From Heyndrickxia acidiproducens DSM 23148 (GTDB lineage Bacteria > Bacillota > Bacilli > Bacillales > Bacillaceae_C), in NCBI RefSeq assembly GCF_000374345.1, contig NZ_KB894005.1, positions 1 to 42,961 on the forward strand: a stretch of 42,961 nt of DNA, in the 5' to 3' direction. Shown here piece by piece: positions 8,839 through 17,448 of the stretch (its first letter is position 1; each line of letters starts with the position of its first letter). The translations under genes were made by a program, and so were the position numbers. Under the pieces are notes generated by a model. That model did not search any database, was not told the DNA's origin, and saw nothing but the letters and a program-made list of their open reading frames with translations.

Positions 8839-9820
8839 TCAACCGGATCTTGCCGTATTAGAGATGGTGGAAGGTTTTTTAGCGGCATACCCGGGGAAAT
8901 TTATGCAAGTTGGAAACCAAGGGTACGGCTTGGTTAGAAATGAAAGGGTTCCAAATAAAGTCACAATTGTGATCGGCGGTGGAAGTGGACATGAACCGAT
9001 GTTCTTAGGCTACATCGGTGATGGTTTGGCGGACGGCGCGGCGATCGGTCATGTATTTGCAGCCCCCAATCCGGAAACAGTGCTGGAAACGATACGCAGT
9101 TCGGATACTGGGGCAGGTACATTGCTCATATACGGGAATTATGCCGGAGATGTTCTGAATTTCGGTATGGGGGAAGAACTGGCAAACCTTGAAGGTATTC
9201 GGACAGAATCTGTCAGGGTAGCAGATGATGTTGCATCTTCACCCAATAAATCCGAACGGCGAGGAATTGCCGGTGACTTATTCGTGATGAAAATCGCCGG
9301 TGCTGCTGCCAGGGCCGGTTATGATTTACATGAATGTAAACGCGTGGCCGAAAAAGCCAATGCAGCTGCATGGTCGATCGGAATTGGACTCCGGCCGGGA
9401 ACCAATCCGGTCAGCGGGCAACCGAATTTTGAGTTACCTGAGAATGAAGTGGAATTCGGGATCGGTATTCACGGAGAGCCGGGAGTTTCCCGGCAGCCGA
9501 TGGCAGAAGCGGATGTTTTAACGGAAAAAATGCTGAATTTGCTGTTTGATGATATAGTTGCAGAAAAAGGGTCCGAACTGGCTGTTTGCATTAATGGTTT
9601 GGGTTCGACGACTCTGATGGAACTCTATATTGTGAACCGGTATGTCAGCCGTTTTCTGGAAGCCAAAGGAATGAAGATTCATGATACGCAAATCGGAAAC
9701 TTTTGCACAACCCAGGAAATGGGCGGATTTTCGATCAGCATTATGGTGCTGGATCCGGAACTAAGATTGTTGTATGATGCACCGGCCCGGGCGCCTTATT
9801 TTGTAAAGGGAGGCTGCTAG
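8822..9820 (+). CDS. dhaK: DhaK-type dihydroxyacetone/tetrulose kinase, substrate subunit
   Basis: A 332-residue DhaK subunit. The substrate-binding GGGSGHEP (His57), GNYAGD (Asp110) and the histidine that covalently holds the ketose as a hemiaminal (His217 in GIGIHGEPG) are all present. DhaK works with DhaL, the next gene, to phosphorylate dihydroxyacetone or, in tetritol pathways, L- or D-erythrulose. The ATG at 8822 lies inside the transketolase end with GGAGGGGGATGG upstream. No phosphoryl-donor subunit DhaM is in the window, so the pair either uses ATP directly or borrows DhaM from elsewhere. The neighbours favour a tetrulose substrate. Confidence 0.92.
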   Translation: MKKVINQPDLAVLEMVEGFLAAYPGKFMQVGNQGYGLVRNERVPNKVTIVIGGGSGHEPMFLGYIGDGLADGAAIGHVFAAPNPETVLETIRSSDTGAGTLLIYGNYAGDVLNFGMGEELANLEGIRTESVRVADDVASSPNKSERRGIAGDLFVMKIAGAAARAGYDLHECKRVAEKANAAAWSIGIGLRPGTNPVSGQPNFELPENEVEFGIGIHGEPGVSRQPMAEADVLTEKMLNLLFDDIVAEKGSELAVCINGLGSTTLMELYIVNRYVSRFLEAKGMKIHDTQIGNFCTTQEMGGFSISIMVLDPELRLLYDAPARAPYFVKGGC

Positions 9821-9821
9821 C

Positions 9822-10466
9822 ATGGATGCATTAACAGTTGAACAAACAAAAGAAATGCTGCTTGATGTAGCGGTTGAAATCCAATCAAGAAAAGAAGAAC
9901 TTGGTGAAATAGACCGCCAGATTGGCGATGGAGATCATGGTGTTGGCATGTCGATTGGTTTTGCTGAAATTGAAAAAATTTTATTGAAAAACCAGTACAC
10001 AAATGTGGAACAGGTTTTTAAGGACTGTGGCATGGCCATGATCCGGTCGATGGGAGGCGCTTCCGGTGTGCTGTTTGGAACTTTATTTTTGGGAATTTCC
10101 AAACAGCTTGCCAATGAAACGGAGCTTGATATACAGCATTTATCAAAGGGGCTTCGGGAAGCCAGTAAGGATATTGAAAACCGCGGTGGCGCGTCTGCCG
10201 GAGATAAAACGATGCTGGATGCCTTGATCCCGGCTGCTGATGCTTTGGAAGAAGCAGCGAAATCCTGTAAGGATGTTGGCACTGGGATGAAAAAAGCCGC
10301 AGATGCTGCAGCTGCCGGCGTGGAGAATACAAAAAAATATGTTGCTAGATTCGGGCGTGCTAAGTCTTTGGGGAAAAGAACTATTGGCCATCAGGATCCG
10401 GGCGCAACAACCATATCTTATATTTTTCGGGCCATGGCGGCTTTTTGCGGGAAAGAAGGCGCTTAA
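9822..10466 (+). CDS. dhaL: DhaL-type nucleotide-binding kinase subunit
   Basis: A 214-residue DhaL protein with the Mg/nucleotide-binding aspartates Asp31, Asp36 and Asp38 in EIDRQIGDGDHGVGM, then MGGASG, GGASAGDKTMLDAL and the C-terminal GRAKSLGKRTIGHQDPGATT. It starts one base after the DhaK stop and is followed four bases later by the TIM-like gene. In PTS-type systems DhaL holds ADP that DhaM rephosphorylates; in ATP-type kinases the equivalent domain exchanges ATP. With no dhaM here, ATP use is plausible but unproven. Confidence 0.92.
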   Translation: MDALTVEQTKEMLLDVAVEIQSRKEELGEIDRQIGDGDHGVGMSIGFAEIEKILLKNQYTNVEQVFKDCGMAMIRSMGGASGVLFGTLFLGISKQLANETELDIQHLSKGLREASKDIENRGGASAGDKTMLDALIPAADALEEAAKSCKDVGTGMKKAADAAAAGVENTKKYVARFGRAKSLGKRTIGHQDPGATTISYIFRAMAAFCGKEGA

Positions 10467-10470
10467 TCAG

Positions 10471-11253
10471 ATGAAAAAGCTATATATTGGAACAAATTGG
10501 AAAATGCATAAAACTTTGGGGGAAGGCAAACGTTATTGTGAATGGCTGGCGGCCTATGCGAAGGAAATTCACTCGCAAATTGATCTGTTCGTAATTCCTC
10601 CGTATACCGCCATTTATCCACTTAAAGAAACGCTTAAGGATAAGCCGGTTCGGATCGGGTCCCAAAACATGCACTGGATGGATGAAGGCCCTTATACTGG
10701 GGAAATATCGCCGCTGATGCTAACAGAGGCCGGAATTGATCTGGTTGAATTGGGCCATTCTGAACGCCGCCAGTATTACAACGAGAATGACGCGGATCTT
10801 TCTAAAAAAGTAAAAGCTGCCTTGGACCATCATTTGACCCCGCTGTTATGCATTGGCGAGAGTTTAATAGAAAAACAATTGTCTGCGGGTCCTGAAACAG
10901 TGGAACGCCAATTAAAAATGGCACTGGCAAAAGTTGAAAAAGCTCAGGCTGGGGAGGTTCAAATTGCTTATGAACCAGTTTGGGCGATCGGCAATGAAGG
11001 GACCCCTGCCAGCCCGGAATATGTGGAACAGATGCACAGGCATATCCGCCAAGTGTTAATCCGTTTGTTTGGAAAGGATACCGCTAATATAATCCCGGTT
11101 ATTTTTGGTGGCAGCGTCAATACGGAAAACTATTTATCTTATTTAAAATTGAAAGGAGTGGATGGCCTTTTTATCGGCCGTGCAGCATGGGATATAGAAA
11201 CATTCCGTGAAATTTTGGCCGGGATTACCTGTTGGTTAAACAAAAAACAGTAA
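10471..11253 (+). CDS. tpiA: Triosephosphate isomerase-like enzyme, probably tetrulose-phosphate type
   Basis: A 260-residue TIM-barrel isomerase with all catalytic residues: Lys11, His97 (ELGHSERR) and Glu168 (AYEPVWAIG), plus the phosphate loop FGGSVNTEN. The start IGTNWKMHKTLGEGKR departs from the usual 'GNWKMN' of housekeeping TIM and resembles the divergent TpiA2/EryH/LerI group that converts L-erythrulose-1-P to D-erythrulose-4-P. Cotranscription with DhaK, DhaL and an RpiB-like isomerase supports that role. Ordinary DHAP/glyceraldehyde-3-P isomerisation, which would serve the aldolase products, remains possible. The ATG at 10471 starts four bases after the DhaL stop; a long upstream extension in frame overlaps dhaL and is rejected. 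Confidence 0.88.
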   Translation: MKKLYIGTNWKMHKTLGEGKRYCEWLAAYAKEIHSQIDLFVIPPYTAIYPLKETLKDKPVRIGSQNMHWMDEGPYTGEISPLMLTEAGIDLVELGHSERRQYYNENDADLSKKVKAALDHHLTPLLCIGESLIEKQLSAGPETVERQLKMALAKVEKAQAGEVQIAYEPVWAIGNEGTPASPEYVEQMHRHIRQVLIRLFGKDTANIIPVIFGGSVNTENYLSYLKLKGVDGLFIGRAAWDIETFREILAGITCWLNKKQ

Positions 11254-11282
11254 ACATTTCTCAATACGGAGGGAGGATCGTG

Positions 11283-12782
11283 ATGGAATATGTAATTGGA
11301 ATCGACTTAGGTACAAGTTCGGTGAAAGTGCTGCTTGTGAATAGGGAAGGGGAAGTGGCTTTTTCCCAATCTGAAACATACCCCTTAATTCAAACCAAGC
11401 CGGGGTACAGCGAGCAGGATCCTGAAGAATGGGTGCAAAAAACGTTGGCTGCCTTAAAGGCGGTGGTATTGGAATCAGGGGTGGATGCCGGAAAAATCAA
11501 AGGCATTAGCTTTTCCGGGCAGATGCACGGACTGGTGTTGCTGGATGCGGATATGAAGGTGGTCCGGCCCGCAATATTATGGAATGATACGCGCACAATA
11601 GCACAATGTAAAAAAATAAAGAAACAATGCCCGCAATTGTACCGGATTACGAAAAATGAACCAATGGAAGGTTTTACACTGCCAAAATTATTATGGGTAA
11701 AAGAAAATGAAGCGGAGCTGTTTAAAAAAAGCTATGTTTTTCTTTTGCCAAAGGATTATGTACGTTTCAGGTTGTCCGGAGATTTACACAGCGAATATTC
11801 GGATGCCGCGGGTACATTGTTATTGGATATACAGCAAAAGGTTTGGAGCAGGGAAATTTGTAAAACATTCGATATTCCAATTTGTTTATGCCCAGATCTA
11901 ACAGAATCCCATGCTAAAACAGGGACGATCCGGCCGGAAGTGGCTGCCGTCACAGGCCTTTCAGAAACGACACAGGTATTTGCCGGCGGGGCTGATAATG
12001 CATGCGGGGCAATAGGAGCCGGTATTTTATCGGATAAAAGTGCCATGTGCAGCATTGGAACATCAGGTGTATTCCTAAATTATAAAAAAAACGTTGAGGG
12101 AAACTTGAGTAGTAAACTGCACTTGTTTAGTCACGCCCAGCAGGATGCCTTTTATGCAATGGGGGTTACATTATCAGCGGGACATAGTCTGGATTGGTTC
12201 AAAGCGGAATTTTTGAGGGGCTGGAATTTTGATGAAATGGTCAATGAAGCGGCAAAATCCCAGCTAGGTTCAAATGGGTTACTGTTTACTCCGTATTTAT
12301 CCGGGGAGCGGACCCCATATAGTGATGCCAAGATCCGGGGGACATTTACAGGTATTGATACTCAACACCGGACAAAAGATTTTATCCGGTCCATTTTGGA
12401 AGGCATCACTTTTTCTATTAATGAATCGCTTGAGTTATTTAAAGCGGGTGGAACGAAACCTTCGTCTATCGTATCAATCGGTGGCGGGGCAAAAAGTGAT
12501 TTTTGGCTTCAAATGCAGGCTGATATATTTGATACAACGATTTGCAGCTTGGAAAATGAACAAGGACCGGGCATGGGGGCGGCAATGCTGGCTGCTGTCG
12601 GCTTAGGATGGTACCCATCTTTGAAAGAATGCGCAAAGCACTTTGTTACTGTGAAAAAAGCAGTTCACCCGATTGAGGAAAATGCAAAACGGTACAAAGA
12701 ATTGTTTACGCTCTATAAACAGATATATGTAAATACGAAGAGCCTGCACGAAAAATTGTATAAACTCAGAAACCAACAGTAA
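11283..12782 (+). CDS. xylB: Xylulokinase (FGGY family)
   Basis: A 499-residue FGGY carbohydrate kinase. The N-terminus has the ATPase motif IGIDLGTSSVKVLL and the xylulokinase-like KPGYSEQDPEEW; further motifs are FSGQMHGLV, ILWNDTRT, GGADNACGAIG and the C-terminal SIGGGAKS. It phosphorylates D-xylulose to xylulose-5-P with ATP, matching the lyxose isomerase product and transketolase donor. The ATG at 11283 follows GGAGGGAGG. It is the last intact gene of the operon; just downstream lies a broken mutarotase fragment, suggesting the operon once extended further. Confidence 0.9.
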   Translation: MEYVIGIDLGTSSVKVLLVNREGEVAFSQSETYPLIQTKPGYSEQDPEEWVQKTLAALKAVVLESGVDAGKIKGISFSGQMHGLVLLDADMKVVRPAILWNDTRTIAQCKKIKKQCPQLYRITKNEPMEGFTLPKLLWVKENEAELFKKSYVFLLPKDYVRFRLSGDLHSEYSDAAGTLLLDIQQKVWSREICKTFDIPICLCPDLTESHAKTGTIRPEVAAVTGLSETTQVFAGGADNACGAIGAGILSDKSAMCSIGTSGVFLNYKKNVEGNLSSKLHLFSHAQQDAFYAMGVTLSAGHSLDWFKAEFLRGWNFDEMVNEAAKSQLGSNGLLFTPYLSGERTPYSDAKIRGTFTGIDTQHRTKDFIRSILEGITFSINESLELFKAGGTKPSSIVSIGGGAKSDFWLQMQADIFDTTICSLENEQGPGMGAAMLAAVGLGWYPSLKECAKHFVTVKKAVHPIEENAKRYKELFTLYKQIYVNTKSLHEKLYKLRNQQ

Positions 12783-12814
12783 TTTTAAAGCCGGAATATT
12801 TTTTGGAAAAGAGG

Positions 12815-13014
12815 AGAGCAAGAGCTTACAAGCAGCTGCATCGACAAAATTAATGGAAAGGAAATAACAAAGTATGCTGTGGAGGATACGGATGGTTTCC
12901 CATTTTCGTGCACGGACTATGGCGCCACGATGACGTCTATAGTTATATTGGATAAGTTCTTCGGGAAAACCAAAAATGTCCTCCTGTCTTACGACTATCC
13001 TGTAGAGTGTTTCC
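12815..13014 (+). pseudogene. 5' fragment of an aldose 1-epimerase (mutarotase)
   Basis: In the plus frame the sequence reads DKINGKEITKYAVEDTDG, then SCTDYGATMTSIVILDKF and NVLLSYDYPVECF. This matches the first 60 or so residues of galactose-mutarotase-type aldose 1-epimerases (NGKEVxxY, NYGATITxIxVPD, NVVLGFD). No start codon is seen and the homology stops near 13014, where unrelated toxin-like DNA of the opposite strand begins. It lies about 30 bases after xylulokinase, so a mutarotase gene probably once closed the operon. Confidence 0.6.
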
Positions 13015-13318
13015 AGGCCTTCGATCGTATCACCGACTGCTTTTCCGGAGCCCTCATAAATGCCATTCCAAATATCCATATAAAGCGGATCATCCGGGTT
13101 TTCTGAATCTCGAATGGCCTTTTTCGGGATTTTGTTTACCAGTTCATATTAGAGATGCTTGCTGCCGGGCTTCCTGTATTCCATCACAATGGACCCGTCT
13201 TTATAGATATGGAACTTGGCGGACAAATATCTGTCAGAATTCTTGCCGCTCACTATTTGAGCCGGTTTCATACCAACCTTATGAATGAGCTCGCCTTCCA
13301 GACTGCGGTAGGCTCCAG
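13015..13318 (-). pseudogene. Decayed polymorphic-toxin linker, copy 1
   Basis: The minus strand reads YRSLEGELIHKVGMKP, YLSAKFHIYKDGSIVMEYRK, an in-frame TAA, then PDDPLYMDIWNGIYEGSGKA and VGDTIEGL. The WNGxYxGSGxxVGD motif resembles pre-toxin linker regions of Bacillus LXG proteins. It has no start and a stop in the middle, and abuts the mutarotase fragment. It is clearly related to copy 2 immediately upstream. Assignment to LXG toxins is by resemblance and by the YwqH/YwqI genes at the window edge. Confidence 0.5.
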
Positions 13319-13325
13319 TTGACTG

Positions 13326-13605
13326 CTAATCCCGTATTGCTTTTTTTAAATATAACATCACATCGCCAACTACTTCACCAGAACCCTTGTAAAAACCATT
13401 CCAAATATCCATATGAAGCGGATCATCCGCTTTTTTCTCTCTTGGAATCGCTTCTTTCGAGATTTCATCCTTCAGTTCATAATAAAGCTGTTTAGATCCC
13501 GGCTTGCTGTATTCCATCACGGTGGTCTCGTTTTCATCTCATGGAATTTAACGGAAAGATACTCGCCAAAATCTTGAACTCTCATTCGGGTGGTGACAGG
13601 CACCC
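13326..13605 (-). pseudogene. Decayed polymorphic-toxin linker, copy 2
   Basis: A second copy of the same module: VQDFGEYLSVKFHEMKT, then after a frame break VMEYSKPGSKQLYYELKDEI and DDPLHMDIWNGFYKGSGEVV followed by GDVM, ending at a stop at 13326. It shares PGSK, ELK/V, DDPL, MDIWNG and GSG with copy 1 in the same order. Tandem duplication followed by decay is typical of toxin C-terminal cassettes that accumulate beside an active toxin gene; here no active gene is adjacent. Confidence 0.5.
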
Positions 13606-13622
13606 AATACTAACTTTTACGT

Positions 13623-13772
13623 GCGAAAGCTGATGCCAAAAAAGCGGGATTCAATAAAGTGTTTCTTTGCACCAGCCTCATTGGTTATTATGAAAAATAC
13701 GGTTTTACTTATATTGGAGACGGTTATCATCCTTGGGGAAGTAGTTCAAGAATTTACGAAAGCAATACGTAA
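13623..13772 (+). pseudogene. C-terminal fragment of a GNAT acetyltransferase
   Basis: The plus frame reads AKADAKKAGFNKVFLCTSL, then IGYYEKYGFTYIGDGYHPWG and ends SRIYESNT at TAA 13770-13772. 'GYYEKYGF' is the classic end of the GNAT fold. The acetyl-CoA binding region upstream is missing and the 5' side joins toxin-relic DNA, so this is a truncated gene. Confidence 0.6.
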
Positions 13773-13861
13773 TTCAGTAATTAAATATTCGGCATGGTAG
13801 GATAAAATGATATACTAAATTCAAGCAGAAATGCATGATGACTGGAGGATAGGAGAAAAGT

Positions 13862-14371
13862 ATGAAAGTAGTGAACCCCACCGATATTTTAAACGGAAAA
13901 ACTTATAGTTATATCGATGTTTTTGATGATTTGGATGGAATTGTCTTAGGGACGAAATCGAATGGTATTAATTATTATATATATGATAGATATTGTATGA
14001 ATCCAAGCTGTAACTGTGAAGAAGTTATCCTTCATTATGTTGAAAATGATGAACGCGAAAAATGGAAAGCTGCAGAATTCGGTATACGGATTTCATTGAT
14101 AAATAAAAAATTTGAAGTGCTTCAGACTTCCGGAATGACGAAAAAACAAGCTCGTGAATTGGTAGAAGAATCATTAAAAAGCAGTGATCAAGCAATGGAG
14201 CTTTTTCAAAAACGATATAAACAAATGAAAAATGCCGGTAAAGAAGCATTGCAGAGATGGAAGCAACAAAGTAAAGAAGCTACTCAGTCTACACGGTTAA
14301 AACCGAAAAGAAATGAGCTTTGTCCATGCGGAAGCGGGAAAAAGTATAAAAAATGTTGTGGAGCCTCATGA
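13862..14371 (+). CDS. SEC-C motif zinc-binding protein
   Basis: A 169-residue protein with an N-terminal domain holding a Cys cluster (YCMNPSCNCEEV), a central helical segment, and a C-terminal SEC-C zinc finger (RNELCPCGSGKKYKKCCGAS) like that at the end of SecA. The SEC-C motif binds zinc and often mediates ribosome, SecB or protein contacts, so a role in secretion or protein quality control is possible but not established. GGAGGATAGGAG precedes the ATG. It is a single gene between the relic cluster and the restriction operon. Confidence 0.7.
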   Translation: MKVVNPTDILNGKTYSYIDVFDDLDGIVLGTKSNGINYYIYDRYCMNPSCNCEEVILHYVENDEREKWKAAEFGIRISLINKKFEVLQTSGMTKKQARELVEESLKSSDQAMELFQKRYKQMKNAGKEALQRWKQQSKEATQSTRLKPKRNELCPCGSGKKYKKCCGAS

Positions 14372-14759
14372 GGTTTGGTGTTTGTCACTCACTAAAAGTT
14401 GTCTAGACGACTTTGAGGGAAATGGGGTCTTTGTACATCAGAGCCAAAAAATGTAAGAACAATGGATGAAAATAGGACGTGAAAGGCAAGTGTGCCAATG
14501 GTGACGTGGAATTTGAAGAACGGATATCTCTTTTGGGGGCCAAAAACCATGATAAGTTGAGTATTTTCAATTCGAATATTATCTAATTGATGAATTGGAA
14601 TGAAGTTATTTAGAATATTATGAATAAAAACTCTCCATTCTATCTGGCAAACTGTTGAAATTGGCTGAGATTTCTATTCGTCTGACTTTTTCAAATACAT
14701 GGGTTTTGTCAATAGTTTTGTTATATTGAAATTAATTTATTGACCTTTCTTTTCTTAAG
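14372..14759. other. Intergenic stretch without a visible gene
   Basis: About 390 bases between the SEC-C gene and the restriction operon terminator/promoter. Near 14395 AAAGTTGTCTAGACGACTTT is a near-perfect 20-base palindrome without a T-tract. No open frame with a ribosome site or recognised sequence was found. Confidence 0.5.
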
Positions 14760-14784
14760 ACACCTCGACTTGTAGGTGTTTTTT
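14760..14784 (+). terminator. Intrinsic terminator upstream of hsdM
   Basis: ACACCT and AGGTGT form a six-pair stem around CGACTTGT, followed directly by a run of T. It would insulate the restriction operon promoter from transcription coming from the left. Confidence 0.7.
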
Positions 14785-14811
14785 GTTATATTTGTTATAG
14801 TTAGTTATAAT
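14783..14811 (+). promoter_or_regulatory. Predicted hsd operon promoter
   Basis: TTGTTA at 14783-14788 and a perfect TATAAT at 14806-14811 are 17 bases apart, 73 bases before the hsdM start. The -35 box overlaps the preceding terminator's T-tract. Confidence 0.55.
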
Positions 14812-14883
14812 AGAAGCAAAAAATTTTAGGAGAAAATACATAAGTGATGGCCGGGAATTAATATAACCAATGGGGGATACGAA

Positions 14884-17448
14884 GTGATTACATCAGAGGA
14901 AATTAAACGTAGATTGTGGGACGGAGCCAATGAACTGCGTGGTTCAATGGATGCCAGCCGTTACAAAGATTATATGCTTGGATTGATGTTCTACAAGTTT
15001 TTAAGTGATAAGACTTTAGAAACATTCAAAGTGACCAGTGGTATTGGGCAAATGTCTGAGTTTGAATTGGTTGAAGAATACACAAAGGCAAAAGCAGAAT
15101 ACGGCGAGCAGCTAGAAAAAATGATTCAGAATGTTCTCGGTTATTATGTCTCGCCTGAGTATCTCTATCAGACTTGGTTAAAAGACATCAATTCAGGAGA
15201 TTTTGAAGTTCAAAAAGTAACAGATAGCTTGAATCACTTCGAACGTACGATTGCTGTGTCTGGTGATTCGGATGACTTTCAAGGACTATTCTCAAGTTCA
15301 ACGCTTGATTTAACGGATACCGCTTTAGGTAGTAACTTAAACGAACGAAGCAAAAATATTAAGGCTCTGATCTTATTGTTTGCAGATCTGAACATGGTGG
15401 CACTGCAAAAAGGTGATGTACTGGGTGATGCGTATGAGTACCTCATCGGACAGTTTGCGATGGAGTCAGGGAAGAAAGCAGGGGAATTCTACACGCCACG
15501 ACAAGTCAGCGAAGTCATGGCACAAATTGTAGCAAAAATGTCAGACATCAAGTCAATCTATGACCCAACTGTCGGTTCTGGTTCGCTACTTTTGACAGTT
15601 AAAAAGCATTTGGATGAAGATGCACAAAAGAATCTGAGCTATTACGGGCAAGAAAAGAATACAGCAACCTATAATCTAACCCGTATGAATTTGTTGCTGC
15701 ATGGTGTTCGGCCTGAAAAGATGACGATTAAAAACGGCGATACACTTTCCCAAGACTGGCCAGAAGATCCGGAACGTCCAAATGAAGGCGTACAATTCGA
15801 TGCAGTGGTAATGAATCCACCATATTCAGCTAAGAATTGGAATAGAGATGGGTTAAAAGTCAGCGATCCCCGCTTTGCAGTTGCTGGAGTGTTGCCACCA
15901 GACTCTAAAGGGGACTTTGCTTTCCTATTGCATGGATTATTCCACTTAGGTCAAAACGGTACAATGGCGATTGTTTTGCCTCATGGAGTCCTGTTCCGTG
16001 GTTCAGCAGAAGGCGAAATTCGTAAACGATTGCTGGACAAAAATTACATAGATGCCATCATTGGCTTGCCAAACCATTTATTTACCAATACAGGTATTCC
16101 AGTCGTTGTCATTATTTTAAAGAAAAACCGAAAAATTGACGAGCCTGTCCTGATGATTGATGCTTCTCATAGCTTTATTAAAGTTGGCAAACAAAATGTC
16201 CTCCAAGAAAAGGACATCGCAAAAATTGTGGATACGTATGTTGAACGTAGAGAAGAGGATGGGTACAGTCATCTGGCAACTAGTAAGGAAATACTAGAAA
16301 ATGAGTATAATATGAACATTCCTCGCTATATAGAATCAGTTGACGAGGAAATTCCTCATAATGTGGATGCTCATCTACTCGGCGGGATTCCTCAAAAGAA
16401 CATTGAAGACTTAAAGATTTTGCAGTCCACAGTACCAGATGTTTTAGAAGAATCTCTAAAAGAAATCCGTGATGGATATTTTGAGCTATTAAAACCTGTT
16501 GAGGAGATTTCTGATGATGTGTTGGGCGATTCCCGCATTGTTAAAAAAACAAAAGAACTCGAAAGCAAAACAAAAGCCTATATTGATAAATACTGGGACA
16601 TTTTACGAAGTGTAAACAACAGCAGTAGCTTGACTCAGTTGATGGATGAAATGCTGGTTGAAATTAAGGAAATTCTTTCAGCGTTCAAATATATTGATGT
16701 TTACGACGGCTATCAGATTGTGGCGGAGATATGGAAAAATACACTGACACATGATACGGAAATCATTGCGTTAAGTGATTTCTATACAGCGGGACGCACG
16801 CGTGAGCCCAATATGATAACGAAAGGAACTGGCAACAAAAAACGTGAAGAGCAAGACGGATGGATTGGCAGTATCGTACCGAATGAGTTGATTGCGAAAC
16901 ATTTATACAGTGATGAACTAAAAGGAATCGAATCAAAGAAAACCCGCATTCAAGAAATTGAAACGGAGCTTTCTGACTTGGTTGAAGCTGCAAAAGTGGA
17001 AGAGAGCGATGAAGCCTATGCTTTAGGTGAATGTTTAAATAAAGCTTGCGATGCTTTTGAAAGCAAGTCCATCAAAGCTGCGTTAAAAAAGGCTAGCAAG
17101 GAAACTGCTGAAAATCACCTTTTGAAAAAAGTTGAGAAGCTATTTGCAGAAAAATCATCCCTTAACAAAGCCGTGAAAGCGGATGAAAAAGCGCTCAAGG
17201 AAGCTGTACAAGAACGTATTTTAACTTTGACGAATGAAGAAATTGACAACTTGATGTATGAAAAATGGTTTGGCAACACACTGGATGCCATAGTTGGTTT
17301 GGTATGGAAACCGATAAAAAAAGAGTTGGATACATTGCAAATGCTACACAATCGCTATGCTGATACCTTGTCAGCAATTGATGAAGAAATTCGAGACTCA
17401 GAATCAGCACTTGAAGCCATGATGAGTGAATTGGTGGTGGAAGAATAA
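14884..17448 (+). CDS. hsdM: Type I restriction-modification methylase subunit
   Basis: An 854-residue HsdM. The N-terminal HsdM domain opens ITSEEIKRRLWDGANELRGS. The SAM-binding motif DPTVGSGSLL is near residue 229 and the catalytic NPPY (VVMNPPYSAKNW) near 311, the signature of N6-adenine methylation. About 330 extra residues follow the usual ~520-residue core; they are rich in charged helices (QEIETELSDLVEAAK, AVKADEKALKEAV) and likely form coiled coils contacting HsdS. I chose GTG 14884 after GGGGGA. The stop overlaps hsdS by one base (TAATG). It methylates the self site with HsdS and joins HsdR for cleavage. Confidence 0.95.
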   Translation: MITSEEIKRRLWDGANELRGSMDASRYKDYMLGLMFYKFLSDKTLETFKVTSGIGQMSEFELVEEYTKAKAEYGEQLEKMIQNVLGYYVSPEYLYQTWLKDINSGDFEVQKVTDSLNHFERTIAVSGDSDDFQGLFSSSTLDLTDTALGSNLNERSKNIKALILLFADLNMVALQKGDVLGDAYEYLIGQFAMESGKKAGEFYTPRQVSEVMAQIVAKMSDIKSIYDPTVGSGSLLLTVKKHLDEDAQKNLSYYGQEKNTATYNLTRMNLLLHGVRPEKMTIKNGDTLSQDWPEDPERPNEGVQFDAVVMNPPYSAKNWNRDGLKVSDPRFAVAGVLPPDSKGDFAFLLHGLFHLGQNGTMAIVLPHGVLFRGSAEGEIRKRLLDKNYIDAIIGLPNHLFTNTGIPVVVIILKKNRKIDEPVLMIDASHSFIKVGKQNVLQEKDIAKIVDTYVERREEDGYSHLATSKEILENEYNMNIPRYIESVDEEIPHNVDAHLLGGIPQKNIEDLKILQSTVPDVLEESLKEIRDGYFELLKPVEEISDDVLGDSRIVKKTKELESKTKAYIDKYWDILRSVNNSSSLTQLMDEMLVEIKEILSAFKYIDVYDGYQIVAEIWKNTLTHDTEIIALSDFYTAGRTREPNMITKGTGNKKREEQDGWIGSIVPNELIAKHLYSDELKGIESKKTRIQEIETELSDLVEAAKVEESDEAYALGECLNKACDAFESKSIKAALKKASKETAENHLLKKVEKLFAEKSSLNKAVKADEKALKEAVQERILTLTNEEIDNLMYEKWFGNTLDAIVGLVWKPIKKELDTLQMLHNRYADTLSAIDEEIRDSESALEAMMSELVVEE

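Noticed and set aside
12603..13079. Minus-strand 158-codon frame as one gene
   Set aside because: Only its first part (MDIWNGIYEGSG) is toxin-relic sequence; the rest is antisense of the mutarotase fragment and xylulokinase.
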